A program made the translations under genes and the position numbers. Shown one piece after another: positions 52,318 to 61,274 of a stretch of 64,000 nucleotides of DNA. Location: positions 1,472,001-1,536,000 of the forward strand of contig NZ_CP093337.1 in the NCBI RefSeq assembly GCF_022637395.1, read 5' to 3'. Every line of letters starts with the position of its first letter. Positions within the stretch are counted from its first letter, which is position 1. This DNA is from Shinella sp. H4-D48. Lineage in GTDB: Bacteria; Pseudomonadota; Alphaproteobacteria; Rhizobiales; Rhizobiaceae. The notes below the pieces were generated by a model. It searched no databases. It worked only from the letters and a program-made list of their open reading frames with translations, and was not told where the DNA came from.

Positions 52318-53223
52318 ATGAGCCTTACCGCAAATACCAGGGGGGCGCTCTTCATGGTCGTCGCCATGGCCGGCTTCACCTGTAACGACGCGCTCGTCAA
52401 ATCCGTCACCCACAGCATGAATGCTGGGCAGATCCTGTTCATACGCGGGATGATGACCAGCGTGCTGGTTCTGGGCATTGCGGCCTGGATGGGGGCGATC
52501 TGTTCCTGGCGCGTGCTCGTCCAGCCGGCGGTTCTTCTGCGGCTGGTGGCGGAGATCATCGCTTCGCTCGCCTACGTTTCGGCGCTTGGAGCCATGCCGT
52601 TGGCCAACACCTCGGCCATCCTCCAGTCGTTGCCGCTTGCGGTGACACTCGGAGCAGCGCTTTTCCTCGGCGAAACCGTGGGGTGGCGGCGCTGGGCGGC
52701 GATCCTTGCCGGCTTCGTCGGCGTGCTGATCGTCATCCGGCCCGGACCGGAGGGGTTCTCGCTTGCCGCGATCTATGTCATCGCGTCTGTCGTCGGGGCT
52801 GCGACACGCGATCTTTCCACCCGACGGATAAGCCGCGATGTGCCGTCGATCTTCATCAGCGCCGCGACCGCCATCGCCATCACCATCGTCGGCGGCGCGC
52901 TGGTGGTGCCGCTCGGCGGCTGGCAGCCGATGACGCTGGAGACGCTCGCACGCCTGGCGGGCGCGAGCGTCCTGCTGCTCGTCGGCTACCAGACTATCGT
53001 CAATGCGATGCGCGTCGGGGAAATATCGTTCATCGCGCCGTTCCGCTACACATCGCTCATCTGGGCCATGACGATCGGCTTCCTGGCCTTCGGCGAAATA
53101 CCGGATTTCTGGATGGCGGTGGGCGTGGCGATCATCGTGGCGTCGGGCCTCTACGCCTTCTCGCGCGAGAATATCCGAAAACAGCCGCCGGTCGCACAGG
53201 AATCGAAGCCGGAATCGCCTTGA
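52318..53223 (+). CDS. DMT-superfamily transporter (EamA family)
   Basis: An inner-membrane protein of about 301 residues with ten hydrophobic segments in two EamA repeats. The first repeat starts GALFMVVAMAGFTCNDALVK and includes ALGAMPLANTSAILQSLPL near the end of its bundle. The second has APFRYTSLIWAMTIGFLAFG. Such proteins export amino acids, purines or other metabolites. The start is uncertain (ATG at 52318, 52303, 52285 or 52261); 52318 is favoured by comparison with the usual N-terminus. It precedes mobA by 55 bp. Confidence 0.9.
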   Translation: MSLTANTRGALFMVVAMAGFTCNDALVKSVTHSMNAGQILFIRGMMTSVLVLGIAAWMGAICSWRVLVQPAVLLRLVAEIIASLAYVSALGAMPLANTSAILQSLPLAVTLGAALFLGETVGWRRWAAILAGFVGVLIVIRPGPEGFSLAAIYVIASVVGAATRDLSTRRISRDVPSIFISAATAIAITIVGGALVVPLGGWQPMTLETLARLAGASVLLLVGYQTIVNAMRVGEISFIAPFRYTSLIWAMTIGFLAFGEIPDFWMAVGVAIIVASGLYAFSRENIRKQPPVAQESKPESP

Positions 53224-53277
53224 CGGCACAATGGTTTGCGGCCGAATAGGGCAGGGAGCGAAGGAGGAACGGGCGAT

Positions 53278-53913
53278 ATGGCGGACAAGGTGCCGATACC
53301 GGGCGTCGTGCTTGCGGGCGGGCTGTCGTCGCGCATGGGGCAAGACAAGGCCCGCATCCGTTTCGGCGGTGTCTCGCTGCTCGATCACGCGATCCGGTAT
53401 CTGCGGCCGCAGGTTTCCACCATCGCCATCAACGCGAACGGGCCGGTCTTGAGTAAGGAGAGCGAGGGGCTGGCGATCTTTCCCGATCTCGATGCATCGC
53501 GCTCCGGCCCACTCGGCGGTGTTGCGGCGGCGCTGGATTACGCGCGACGTCATAATCCCGCCGCGCGCCATGTCGCGACGGTGCCGACCGACAGTCCGTT
53601 CTTCCCCGGCGATCTCGTTTCCCGCCTGCATGATGCTGTCGATACGCCGGACCGGATCGTCGTGGCGCGGTCGGCGGATGGCGTGCATCCGGTCTTTGCG
53701 CTCTGGCCCGTTGCTCTTGCCGACGACCTTGCCGCGTGGCTTGCGAGTAGTGCCGTCCTGCGGGTGCGCAGCTTCCTTGATCGCCACGGCGCGCGGGAGG
53801 TGGCCTTTCAACCGGTCGAGACATCCATCGGGCTGCTCGATCCCTTCTTTAACATCAATACGCCTGCTGATCTGGAGGCGGCGGAACGCTGGCTTGAGGT
53901 GCTGCAACGATGA
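53278..53913 (+). CDS. mobA: Molybdenum cofactor guanylyltransferase
   Basis: A 211-residue cytosolic enzyme that adds GMP to molybdopterin to form the guanine dinucleotide cofactor. The nucleotide-binding signature is GVVLAGGLSSRMGQDKARI (residues about 8-26). GPLGGVAAALD and VPTDSPFFP supply the metal-binding Asp, and FFNINTPADL is the family C-terminal motif. AAGGAGG at 53261-53267 fixes the start at 53278. It overlaps mobB by ATGA. Confidence 0.95.
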   Translation: MADKVPIPGVVLAGGLSSRMGQDKARIRFGGVSLLDHAIRYLRPQVSTIAINANGPVLSKESEGLAIFPDLDASRSGPLGGVAAALDYARRHNPAARHVATVPTDSPFFPGDLVSRLHDAVDTPDRIVVARSADGVHPVFALWPVALADDLAAWLASSAVLRVRSFLDRHGAREVAFQPVETSIGLLDPFFNINTPADLEAAERWLEVLQR

Positions 53914-54422
53914 CACGACCGAAGATCTTCGGCATTGCCGGCTGGAAGAATTCCGGCAAGACGGGCCTTGCCGTACGCCTTGTCACGGAACTCGTCGGGC
54001 GCGGCTACCGTGTCTCCACGATCAAGCACGCCCATCATGACTTCGATATCGACAAGGTGGGGGCCGACAGTTACAGGCACCGACAGGCCGGCGCGCACGA
54101 GGTCACCATCGTCTCGGGCACGCGTTACGCCATCATGCACGAGCTGCGCGGCGCGCCCGAACCCTCATTCGAGGAAATCCTCGGCCGCTTGGTACCATGC
54201 GATCTGGTGCTTATCGAAGGCTACAAGCGCGAGCCTATCCCGAAAATCGAGGCCCGGCGGCTGGAATCGGCGAACCGCGAGCCGCTTGCCCCGACCGATC
54301 CGCATATCGTGGCTATCGCGGCCGACCATGCCGTCGCGGATACAGCGCTGCCGGTCTTCGAGTTGGACGACACGAAGAGGATCGCGGATTTCGTTGTGGC
54401 GGTGACGGGTCTCGACGGCTGA
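53910..54422 (+). CDS. mobB: Molybdopterin-guanine dinucleotide biosynthesis adaptor protein
   Basis: A 170-residue GTP-binding protein that assists MobA. The P-loop is GWKNSGKTGLA near residue 11. KHAHHDFDIDKVGADSYRHR and the Walker-B-like LVLIEGYKREPIPKIE are diagnostic for MobB. It is translationally coupled to mobA and convergent with moaA, 4 bp apart, so cofactor synthesis genes occupy both strands here. Confidence 0.95.
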   Translation: MTRPKIFGIAGWKNSGKTGLAVRLVTELVGRGYRVSTIKHAHHDFDIDKVGADSYRHRQAGAHEVTIVSGTRYAIMHELRGAPEPSFEEILGRLVPCDLVLIEGYKREPIPKIEARRLESANREPLAPTDPHIVAIAADHAVADTALPVFELDDTKRIADFVVAVTGLDG

Positions 54423-54426
54423 AGGA

Positions 54427-55473
54427 TCAGCCGCCGGTTACGCTCATGTGGCGTGCGACGGCCGGGCGGTTGCGACGGTCGATGATGAAATCGTGGCCCT
54501 TCGGCTTGCGGCCGATAGCCTCGTCGATAGCCTGCGAGAGCAGGGCGTCGTCATCGGAAGCACGCAGCGGCAGGCGCAGGTCGGCGGCGTCGTTCTGGCC
54601 GAGGCACATATAGAGCGTGCCGGTGCAGGTGAGACGCACGCGGTTGCAGCTTTCGCAGAAATTATGCGTCATCGGCGTGATGAAGCCGAGGCGTCCGCCG
54701 GTCTCCTCGACTGTCACGTAGCGTGCCGGGCCGCCGGTGCGGTAAGCATTCTCCGTGAGGGTGAACTGTTCAGCGAGGCGGGCGCGCATCTCCGACAGCG
54801 GCAGGTAGCGGTCGGTGCGATCTTCCTCGATTTCGCCCATCGGCATGGTCTCGATGAGGGTCAGGTCCATGCCGCGGCCATGGGCCCAGCGCATCAGCTC
54901 GGGGATTTCGCGGTCATTGAAGTCGTTGAGGGCGACCGCGTTGATCTTGATCTTAAGGCCCGCGGCCTGCGCGGCGTCGATGCCCTCCATGACCTTTGAG
55001 AGATCGCCCCAGCGGGTAATGGTCTTGAATTTCTCCGCATCGAGCGTGTCTAGCGACACGTTTATGCGGCGCACGCCACAATCGGCGAGTTCCGCCGCAT
55101 GTTTGGCGAGCTGCGAGCCGTTCGTGGTGAGCGTAAGTTCGTCGAGCGTGCCGGCATGCACGTGACGGCCGAGTTCGCGCACCAGATGCATGATGTTCTT
55201 GCGCACCAAGGGCTCGCCGCCGGTCAATCTCAGCTTGCGAACGCCCTTGGAGATGAAGGCGCAACAGAGCCGGTTCAGCTCTTCCAGCGTGAGAAGGTCC
55301 TTCTTGGGCAGGAAGGTCATGTTCTCCGCCATGCAATAGGTGCAGCGGAAATCGCAGCGGTCGGTCACCGAAACGCGCAGATAGGTGACGGCCCGTCCGA
55401 AGGGGTCAATCATCGGGACAGCGGATTGCGCGACGGGGTCGGCGCCGGTCCAGGGGCCAATATGCGAGTTCAA
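54427..55473 (-). CDS. moaA: GTP 3',8-cyclase (molybdenum cofactor biosynthesis protein A)
   Basis: A 348-residue radical SAM enzyme for the first step of molybdopterin synthesis. The N-terminal [4Fe-4S] motif is CDFRCTYCM and the C-terminal cluster Cys are in [26 protein letters not shown] binds SAM. The protein ends in the required Gly-Gly. The start is TTG at 55473, backed by GGAGG 7 bases upstream; an internal ATG at 55413 is the alternative. It is convergent with mobB. Confidence 0.95.
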   Translation of the reverse strand: MNSHIGPWTGADPVAQSAVPMIDPFGRAVTYLRVSVTDRCDFRCTYCMAENMTFLPKKDLLTLEELNRLCCAFISKGVRKLRLTGGEPLVRKNIMHLVRELGRHVHAGTLDELTLTTNGSQLAKHAAELADCGVRRINVSLDTLDAEKFKTITRWGDLSKVMEGIDAAQAAGLKIKINAVALNDFNDREIPELMRWAHGRGMDLTLIETMPMGEIEEDRTDRYLPLSEMRARLAEQFTLTENAYRTGGPARYVTVEETGGRLGFITPMTHNFCESCNRVRLTCTGTLYMCLGQNDAADLRLPLRASDDDALLSQAIDEAIGRKPKGHDFIIDRRNRPAVARHMSVTGG

Positions 55474-55613
55474 GACACGTCCTCCATGACTGACATGTCG
55501 TGCGCCAAAGCCGCATCGTCAAGCCGGTGCGGCGATTATGGCAGTAATTTGCGCCTTGCGCATCCCCGGCTTGCGGCATAGTCCTTCGCGAAATCGTGAA
55601 GAAAGGAATGGAC

Positions 55614-55988
55614 ATGAGCGATGTCTGGCCGACCGAACTGCGTGTCTCCAAGGACCGCCAGCGCCTTGTCGTCACCTTCAACGACGGCGCAAGCTTCGAC
55701 CTTTCCGCCGAGTTGCTGCGCGTGCTTTCCCCCTCGGCGGAAGTGCAGGGCCATGGACCGGGCCAGAAAGTGACGGTTCCGGGCAAGCGCAATGTCGCCA
55801 TCCTGTCCATGACACCCACAGGCAATTATGCTGTGCGCATCGGCTTCGACGACCGTCACGATACCGGCATCTATACATGGTCCTATCTGCGGGAACTCGG
55901 GGAAAAGGGGGCCGATCTCTTCGCCGACTACGAGCGCGAGCTTGCGGAGAAGGGCATGAGCCGCGATATATCGGAAAAGCCGCGATAA
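55614..55988 (+). CDS. DUF971 (gamma-butyrobetaine hydroxylase-like N-terminal) protein
   Basis: A 124-residue stand-alone DUF971 protein. Characteristic parts are WPTELRVSKDRQRLVVTFND, SAELLRVLSPSAEVQGHGPG and YAVRIGFDDRHDTGIYTWSY. This small domain is the N-terminal zinc-binding part of butyrobetaine hydroxylases, and lone copies occur beside iron-sulfur and molybdenum cofactor genes, suggesting a role in cluster assembly or metal handling. The ATG at 55614 fits AAGGA six bases upstream better than the ATG at 55608. Confidence 0.88.
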   Translation: MSDVWPTELRVSKDRQRLVVTFNDGASFDLSAELLRVLSPSAEVQGHGPGQKVTVPGKRNVAILSMTPTGNYAVRIGFDDRHDTGIYTWSYLRELGEKGADLFADYERELAEKGMSRDISEKPR

Positions 55989-56037
55989 CCGGACAGTCCG
56001 CCGGGCGGCGTCCAACCAGCTCGGACGGGAGACGCCT

Positions 56038-57864
56038 TTGGCCGCAGACGCGAATGCAAACGATCTGGCGCAGGTCGTCGTCCTCCTCGCGGCGGGCGTC
56101 GCGGCGGTTCCCATTTTCAAGAAGATCGGGCTAGGCTCGGTGCTCGGCTATCTCGCCGCCGGCCTTGTGGTCGGTCCGTTCGGCTTTGGCTTCTTTGCGG
56201 ATCCGCAGGCAATCATCCATGTCGCCGAACTCGGCGTGGTGATGTTTCTCTTCATCATCGGCCTGGAAATGCAGCCGTCGCGATTGTGGGGCATGCGCAA
56301 GGACATTTTCGGGCTGGGCGCGGTTCAGGTGATCGGCGCGATCGCCGCGCTGACCTCTATAGGCCTTTCCTTCGGCTTTCCGCTCATTCCCTCCTTCGTC
56401 GCCGGCACCGGCTTCGTGATGACCTCGACTGCCATCGTCATGCAGATGCTGCAGGAACGGGGAACGATGTCCACGCTCAAGGGACAGCGCATCATCGCCA
56501 TCCTGCTCTTCGAGGATCTCGCCATCGTGCCGCTGCTTGCCATCGTCGCCCTGCTGGGCACGGGTGCTGCGGCGGCCGATGCATCCGACCGCTGGCTTTC
56601 TGTCGGCATCGCCATCGGCGCCGTCGCCGCGCTGGTTCTGGCCGGGCGTTACCTTCTCAATCCACTGTTTCGGGTGCTGGCGTCATCCGGCGCGCGCGAG
56701 GTGATGACCGCGGCGGCGCTGCTCGTCGTGCTCGGGTCGGCGCTCTCCATGCAGGTATCGGGCCTCTCCATGGCCATGGGCGCGTTCCTGGCCGGCGTGC
56801 TGCTCTCCGAATCCGCGTTCCGCCACCAGCTGGAGGCCGATATCGAGCCGTTCCGCGGCATCCTGCTCGGCCTGTTCTTCCTGGGCGTGGGCATGGCGAT
56901 CGATCTATCGGTCATCGCGGCCAACTGGCAGCTCGTGGCGGCAAGCGTGGCGGGCTACATGGTCGCCAAGATGCTGCTGATTTATGTCGTGGCGCGCGTG
57001 CTCGGCACCTGCCACGCCGAGAGCCTCGAGCGCGCGGTGCTGATGGCGCAGGGCGGCGAGTTCGCCTTCGTGCTCTATGCAGCCGCGGTGTCCGCCGGCA
57101 TCTTCGATGCACAGTCGAATGCCATCCTGACGGCGACGATCATCATCTCTATGATCCTGACGCCCTTGATGGTGATCGCCCACGACCGGCTGGTGCCGAA
57201 GAAGCCGCCGTCGACGGAAGGGCTGACGCTGCCGGAGAATGTCGAGGGCACTGTCCTCATCATCGGCTTCGGCCGGTTCGGCCAGATCGTGAGCCAGCCG
57301 CTGCTGGCGCGCGGTTACACGCTGTCGCTGATCGACCGGGACGCCGAATTCGTGCGCGATGCGTCCGAGTTCGGTTTCAAGGTCTATTACGGCGACGGCG
57401 CGCGCATCGATATCCTGCACGCCGCCGGTGCCGGCACGGCCAAGGCGATCCTGATCTGCGTCGACGACAAGGAGGCTGCGGTCAAGATCGCCGAGGTGGT
57501 GAAGGAGGAATTCCCGCTCGTGCCGCTCTTGGCCCGCGCTTTCGACCGCGGCCATGCGCTGGACCTCGTGCATGCCGGCGTCGACTTCCAGATACGGGAG
57601 ACCTTCGAATCGGCCGTGGCCTTCAGCCGCGAGACGCTGAAGGCGCTCGGTGAAGACGAAGACGTCGCTGATGACGTGGTGGAGGACTTCCGCGACGTGG
57701 ATCGTGAGCGCTTTGCGCTCGAAACGGTCGGCGGCGTCTATGCCGGCCGTCAGCTCGTTCGCGGCAATGCGCAGCCCGCCGACATCATCGCGGCGCGCAC
57801 CGGCCGCGCGCGCGCCGCCGCGGAAGAGGAGCGCCACCGCCGCGAGGACGAACAGGCGAACTGA
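56038..57864 (+). CDS. CPA2 monovalent cation:proton antiporter (KefB/KefC type)
   Basis: A 608-residue inner-membrane potassium efflux-type antiporter. About 12 hydrophobic segments occupy residues 10-385 (VVMFLFIIGLEMQPSRLWGM and GLFFLGVGMAIDLSVI are family marks). A cytosolic TrkA-N NAD-binding domain follows with LIIGFGRFGQIVSQPLL and IDRDAEFV. The Ala/Arg/Glu-rich tail ends RHREDEQ-like. The start is TTG at 56038, preceded by GGGAGA. A KefF-like oxidoreductase gene is 30 kb away, not adjacent. Confidence 0.93.
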   Translation: MAADANANDLAQVVVLLAAGVAAVPIFKKIGLGSVLGYLAAGLVVGPFGFGFFADPQAIIHVAELGVVMFLFIIGLEMQPSRLWGMRKDIFGLGAVQVIGAIAALTSIGLSFGFPLIPSFVAGTGFVMTSTAIVMQMLQERGTMSTLKGQRIIAILLFEDLAIVPLLAIVALLGTGAAAADASDRWLSVGIAIGAVAALVLAGRYLLNPLFRVLASSGAREVMTAAALLVVLGSALSMQVSGLSMAMGAFLAGVLLSESAFRHQLEADIEPFRGILLGLFFLGVGMAIDLSVIAANWQLVAASVAGYMVAKMLLIYVVARVLGTCHAESLERAVLMAQGGEFAFVLYAAAVSAGIFDAQSNAILTATIIISMILTPLMVIAHDRLVPKKPPSTEGLTLPENVEGTVLIIGFGRFGQIVSQPLLARGYTLSLIDRDAEFVRDASEFGFKVYYGDGARIDILHAAGAGTAKAILICVDDKEAAVKIAEVVKEEFPLVPLLARAFDRGHALDLVHAGVDFQIRETFESAVAFSRETLKALGEDEDVADDVVEDFRDVDRERFALETVGGVYAGRQLVRGNAQPADIIAARTGRARAAAEEERHRREDEQAN

Positions 57865-57909
57865 TTTAAGCGCCCGGGAGCGCTGCTGGCAGCGACCGCT
57901 GATCCACGC

Positions 57910-58380
57910 TCACGCCTCTTCGGCAGGCTCCATCGTCTGGAGGATATGGATGATGTCCTCCATGGCTTCGGCGACCTGAAGGCAGCGGTCCTCCGGCGTC
58001 TGGGACAGAGTACGCTCGATGAGACCGGTCTGAATGGCCATGGCCTGCATGGTCAGGTCCCGGCCGCTCTTTGTCAGCGAAAGACGCAGGATCCGCTTGT
58101 CCTTGCCATCGGGCCGGCGCTCGATGAGGCCGCGCTTTTCGAGCTGCGGTAGAAGCATGCTCATGTTCGAACGGCCGACCAAGAGCTTGCGGGCAAGCTC
58201 CTGCTGCGAAATGCCGTCGAAGCGATAGAGGTTGATCAGGATGTCGAGATGCGGCGTCTTGATATCGAGGTCGGCGATCGCACGCGTCATCGCCTGCTGC
58301 ATGAGCTGGCAGGCTCGCGCCACGCCGATCCAGCTGCGAAAGCGCGGATGATCCCAGGGGAAGGCTTGATTTTCGTTCAT
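57910..58380 (-). CDS. MarR-family transcriptional regulator
   Basis: A 156-residue winged-helix regulator. The DNA-binding part is at about residues 55-110 (DGISQQELARKLLVGRSNMS, LLPQLEKRGLIERRPDGKDK, where the wing has Asp-Gly-Lys-Asp). It is divergent from an alpha/beta hydrolase gene across 47 bp that hold a TGTTCA-N4-TGAACA palindrome, the probable operator. It likely represses itself and that gene; the inducer is unknown. Confidence 0.93.
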   Translation of the reverse strand: MNENQAFPWDHPRFRSWIGVARACQLMQQAMTRAIADLDIKTPHLDILINLYRFDGISQQELARKLLVGRSNMSMLLPQLEKRGLIERRPDGKDKRILRLSLTKSGRDLTMQAMAIQTGLIERTLSQTPEDRCLQVAEAMEDIIHILQTMEPAEEA

Positions 58381-58393
58381 CGTTGTACTTTAT

Positions 58394-58409
58394 TGTTCAG
58401 CATTGAACA
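58394..58409. promoter_or_regulatory. Candidate MarR operator
   Basis: TGTTCAGCATTGAACA is a perfect 6-bp inverted repeat with a 4-base spacer. It lies 14 bp upstream of the regulator start and 19 bp upstream of the hydrolase start. It would overlap the promoters of both. Confidence 0.7.
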
Positions 58410-58427
58410 TTTTTATGGTTTCTCACT

Positions 58428-59336
58428 ATGGCATCCTTTGGCTTGAAGGTCATCCGGCTCGCGCTTTCGGGCATGGCCGCCGTTTCTCCCGATGCGGCGG
58501 GCCGCGCCGCTTTCCGGATCTTTGCCACGACACCGGCGCGCCGGCCGCGCACGGTCAAGGAGAAGGCGCTTTTCGCGCGCTCGGAGGGCTGGATGCGGCA
58601 GGCGCAGCGCGTGACGCTCGAATTCGGCGGACGCACCGCGGTCGCCCACCGTTTTGCCGCCCGCCCTTGCGAGGCTTTCGCCGGCCGGGTGCTGGTCGTG
58701 CATGGATGGGGCTCGCGTGCGGCCTATCTTTCGGCGCTGACGGAGGAACTCGTCGCTGCCGGCCATGAGGTCGTGGCACTCGACCTACCGGGGCACGGCG
58801 CAGCGCGCGGGCGCACGCTCACCCTGCCGATGGCGGTGCGCGCAATCGATGCGGCCTGGCAGCGCTTCGGCGGCTTCGACTATTTCTGCGGCCATTCCTT
58901 CGGCGGTGCTGCCCTTGCCTGTGCGGCGAGCGGCCTCGTGCCCTCTGTGCCCGCGCATCGGCCCCGCCGGCTCGTGACCATCGGCTCGCCGAGCGAGATG
59001 ACGTGGCTTTTCAAGGATCTCGGGCGCTACCTCAAACTCGGGCCGCAGGCGCAGGCGGCGCTGGAAGGCCATGTCGAGCGCATCGCCGGCGCGCCGCTGT
59101 CCGCCTTCGACGCAGCAAGCGGGGCGGGCCGGCTCGATACGCCGATGCTTGTACTGCATGCGGAGGACGACAAGGAGGTTCCCGCGCACCATGCGCGCCG
59201 CTACGCGACGGCTGGCCCGAACGTCACGCTCGAATGGGCAAACGGCTTCGGCCACCGGCGCATCGTTTCGGCCGCACCCGTGATTGACCGGATCGTCGGC
59301 TTCTTCGCTGAAGATCAGCAACGGATCGCCGCCTGA
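58428..59336 (+). CDS. Alpha/beta hydrolase
   Basis: A 302-residue hydrolase. The oxyanion region is RVLVVHGWGSRAAYLSALTE, the nucleophile elbow GHSFGGAAL (Ser about residue 162), the acid is in LHAEDDKEVP and the catalytic His in GFGHRRIV. It is under the divergent MarR regulator, so its substrate may be the inducing compound or a related ester. Esterase, lactonase or dehalogenase activity cannot be told apart here. Confidence 0.88.
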   Translation: MASFGLKVIRLALSGMAAVSPDAAGRAAFRIFATTPARRPRTVKEKALFARSEGWMRQAQRVTLEFGGRTAVAHRFAARPCEAFAGRVLVVHGWGSRAAYLSALTEELVAAGHEVVALDLPGHGAARGRTLTLPMAVRAIDAAWQRFGGFDYFCGHSFGGAALACAASGLVPSVPAHRPRRLVTIGSPSEMTWLFKDLGRYLKLGPQAQAALEGHVERIAGAPLSAFDAASGAGRLDTPMLVLHAEDDKEVPAHHARRYATAGPNVTLEWANGFGHRRIVSAAPVIDRIVGFFAEDQQRIAA

Positions 59337-59407
59337 GGGGCTTTTCGTCACGCGACTGTCATGGAAAGGTGCGATCCGCCCGGCTTGGGCAAAGAATGGA
59401 GAGGCAC

Positions 59408-60016
59408 ATGACCGTCGTGACATCAGTTGAACAGTTGAGCGCGCTTTATGGCGCGCCGGGCGAGGCTTCGCTCGTCAAGGTGACGGATCATCTCCTGCCG
59501 GAATATCGCGCGATGATCGAGGCATCGCCGTTCATGGCGCTGGCGACCGTGGGGCCGGAAGGGCTCGATTGCTCGCCGCGCGGCGATGCGGATGCCGTCA
59601 TCCATATCGAGGACGAGCGCACGCTTATGCTGCCGGACTGGCGCGGCAACAACCGGATCGATTCGCTTTCAAACATCGTGCGTGATCCGCGCGTCGCGCT
59701 CATGTTCCTCATTCCCGGCTCCAACACCACGATGCGCCTCAACGGTCGCGCCGTGGTGCGCATCGACGAGGCGATCACTCAGCGTTTCGTGATGGATGGA
59801 CGACATCCGCGTTCGGTTGTGGTGATCACGGTGGAGGAGGTCTATTCACAGTGCGCCCGCGCGGTTCTGCGCGCCGACCTCTGGAACCCCGAAAAATTCC
59901 GTGACACATCCCAGCTGCCGACCGTCGGGCAGATGCTCGCTTCGGCCAAGCAGGGCTTTGATGGCGCCGCCTATGACCGCGAATGGCCGGGCAGGGCCGC
60001 GAAAACAATGTGGTAG
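59408..60016 (+). CDS. Pyridoxamine 5'-phosphate oxidase-family flavoprotein
   Basis: A 202-residue split-barrel FMN protein. Family features are SPFMALATVGPEGLDCSPRG and LMLPDWRGNNRIDSLSNIVR, then PRVALMFLIPG. It belongs to a subgroup of general PPOX-like reductases rather than the PdxH enzyme itself. GGAGAGG precedes the ATG at 59408, which gives the expected length. It follows the hydrolase gene by 71 bp on the same strand. Confidence 0.88.
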   Translation: MTVVTSVEQLSALYGAPGEASLVKVTDHLLPEYRAMIEASPFMALATVGPEGLDCSPRGDADAVIHIEDERTLMLPDWRGNNRIDSLSNIVRDPRVALMFLIPGSNTTMRLNGRAVVRIDEAITQRFVMDGRHPRSVVVITVEEVYSQCARAVLRADLWNPEKFRDTSQLPTVGQMLASAKQGFDGAAYDREWPGRAAKTMW

Positions 60017-60094
60017 ACGCAGGCGAATATCGCGCCATGCAGAACCGTCCTATCCCTGATCGTGAATGGCTTTTGCCGAAATCTGGAGTTGGAA

Positions 60095-60481
60095 ATGCGG
60101 ACAGGACTTTTTGCGGCGGCGCTCGCCGGTATGCTTGCGGCCTCGATAGGGGTTGCCAGGGCGGATGAACTGATCGAGAGCTACAACGCGTATATCGGCC
60201 AGGACGATCTTTACAATTCCAGCAACGAGCGCCTGACGCAGCCCTGGCAGGTCATCCGTCAGGACCGGGCGAATGTACATCGCTTCGGCATCCGCCAGCC
60301 GGGCGACGAGACCGACGGCTTCTTCGCCTCCGCACGGAACCGGGAACTGGCCGAGCGTATGCTCAGCCACGGCCGTATCGACAGCAGCGCGGCGCGCCTG
60401 CTGTTGCAAGGCGATGTGCGCATCAACGTCCAGATATGGCGCGGCGCCCGGGGCGACTACGTCAACATCAATGTCGATTAA
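60095..60481 (+). CDS. Secreted hypothetical protein upstream of an M15 peptidase
   Basis: A 128-residue protein with a signal peptide (MRTGLFAAALAGMLAASIGV, cleavage at ARA). The mature part has ELIESYNAYIGQDDLYNSSN, a WQVIRQDRANVHRFG strand region and a C-terminal RINVQIWRGARGDYVNINVD. No family is recognised. The ATG at 60095 has TGGAG about 8 bases upstream. Its stop overlaps the start of the peptidase gene by 11 bp, so the two are translationally coupled and may work together in the periplasm. Confidence 0.75.
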   Translation: MRTGLFAAALAGMLAASIGVARADELIESYNAYIGQDDLYNSSNERLTQPWQVIRQDRANVHRFGIRQPGDETDGFFASARNRELAERMLSHGRIDSSAARLLLQGDVRINVQIWRGARGDYVNINVD

Positions 60482-61268
60482 TCGCCTTCTTGCGGGTGCG
60501 GCCGCGATTTTCCTCGCTGCCTGCCCGGTGGCGGGGGCGGCAGAGCCGGATCTTGCGGCCCGCCTCGAGCTGCTGGTGGAGGCCTACCCGGATAGCCTTT
60601 CCGGCGTGGAGGGCACCACGCTGCTCTTCAAGGATGGCGGCGCGCCACTCGAAATAGATGATGGCAAGGCCAAGGATCATGCGGCGGCGCTATCCTCCGG
60701 CGATGTCGAGGACAGCTTGCGGCAAATCTATCCGCTCGGGCCCTGCGAGCGTAAACCGGAGGTGGACTTCGACCCGGGCCGTATCCGCAGCGATGCGTTG
60801 ATGATGCGCCTCTATGGCGCGTCGGCCAAGGCGGTCGGGGCTGAACTCGTGCCCGTCGATTGGTTCGGGGAAACCTTGCGCGTTACGAAGCGGCAGGGCG
60901 CGGCAGCGGCGCTGGAAAAGGTGCGTGATGCGCTTGCGGCAAAGCCCGAACTGAAGCGCTATCTGTCGCCCTCGGCGGGCGTGTTCAACTGGCGCAAGGT
61001 CTCCGGCGCAAAGAACATGTCGGTGCACAGTTTCGGTGCCGCAATCGATCTCAACACGAAGTTTGCGGATTACTGGATCTGGTCCGGCGGAAAGCCGGGC
61101 AGGGTGAAGACATTTGCCAACAAGTATCCGCTGGAAATCGTCGAGATTTTCGAACAGCACGGCTTCGTCTGGGGCGGGCGCTGGTATCACTACGACACCA
61201 TGCATTTTGAGTACCGGCCGGAACTCATCGCCATCGCGAAAGCGGCAGGCGCTGCCGCCTGCCGCTGA
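60471..61268 (+). CDS. M15-family D-alanyl-D-alanine carboxypeptidase-like protein
   Basis: A 265-residue secreted zinc peptidase. The N-terminus carries a signal with a possible lipobox (FLAAC, Cys about residue 18). The metal site pattern is SVHSFGAAIDLNT followed by WYHYDTMHFEYRPE, giving the His, Asp and His ligands of the M15/LAS fold. It probably trims peptidoglycan stem peptides. The start overlaps the preceding secreted protein gene, and it is convergent with an L,D-transpeptidase gene 6 bp away. Confidence 0.88.
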   Translation: MSINRLLAGAAAIFLAACPVAGAAEPDLAARLELLVEAYPDSLSGVEGTTLLFKDGGAPLEIDDGKAKDHAAALSSGDVEDSLRQIYPLGPCERKPEVDFDPGRIRSDALMMRLYGASAKAVGAELVPVDWFGETLRVTKRQGAAAALEKVRDALAAKPELKRYLSPSAGVFNWRKVSGAKNMSVHSFGAAIDLNTKFADYWIWSGGKPGRVKTFANKYPLEIVEIFEQHGFVWGGRWYHYDTMHFEYRPELIAIAKAAGAAACR

Positions 61269-61274
61269 TTTCGG

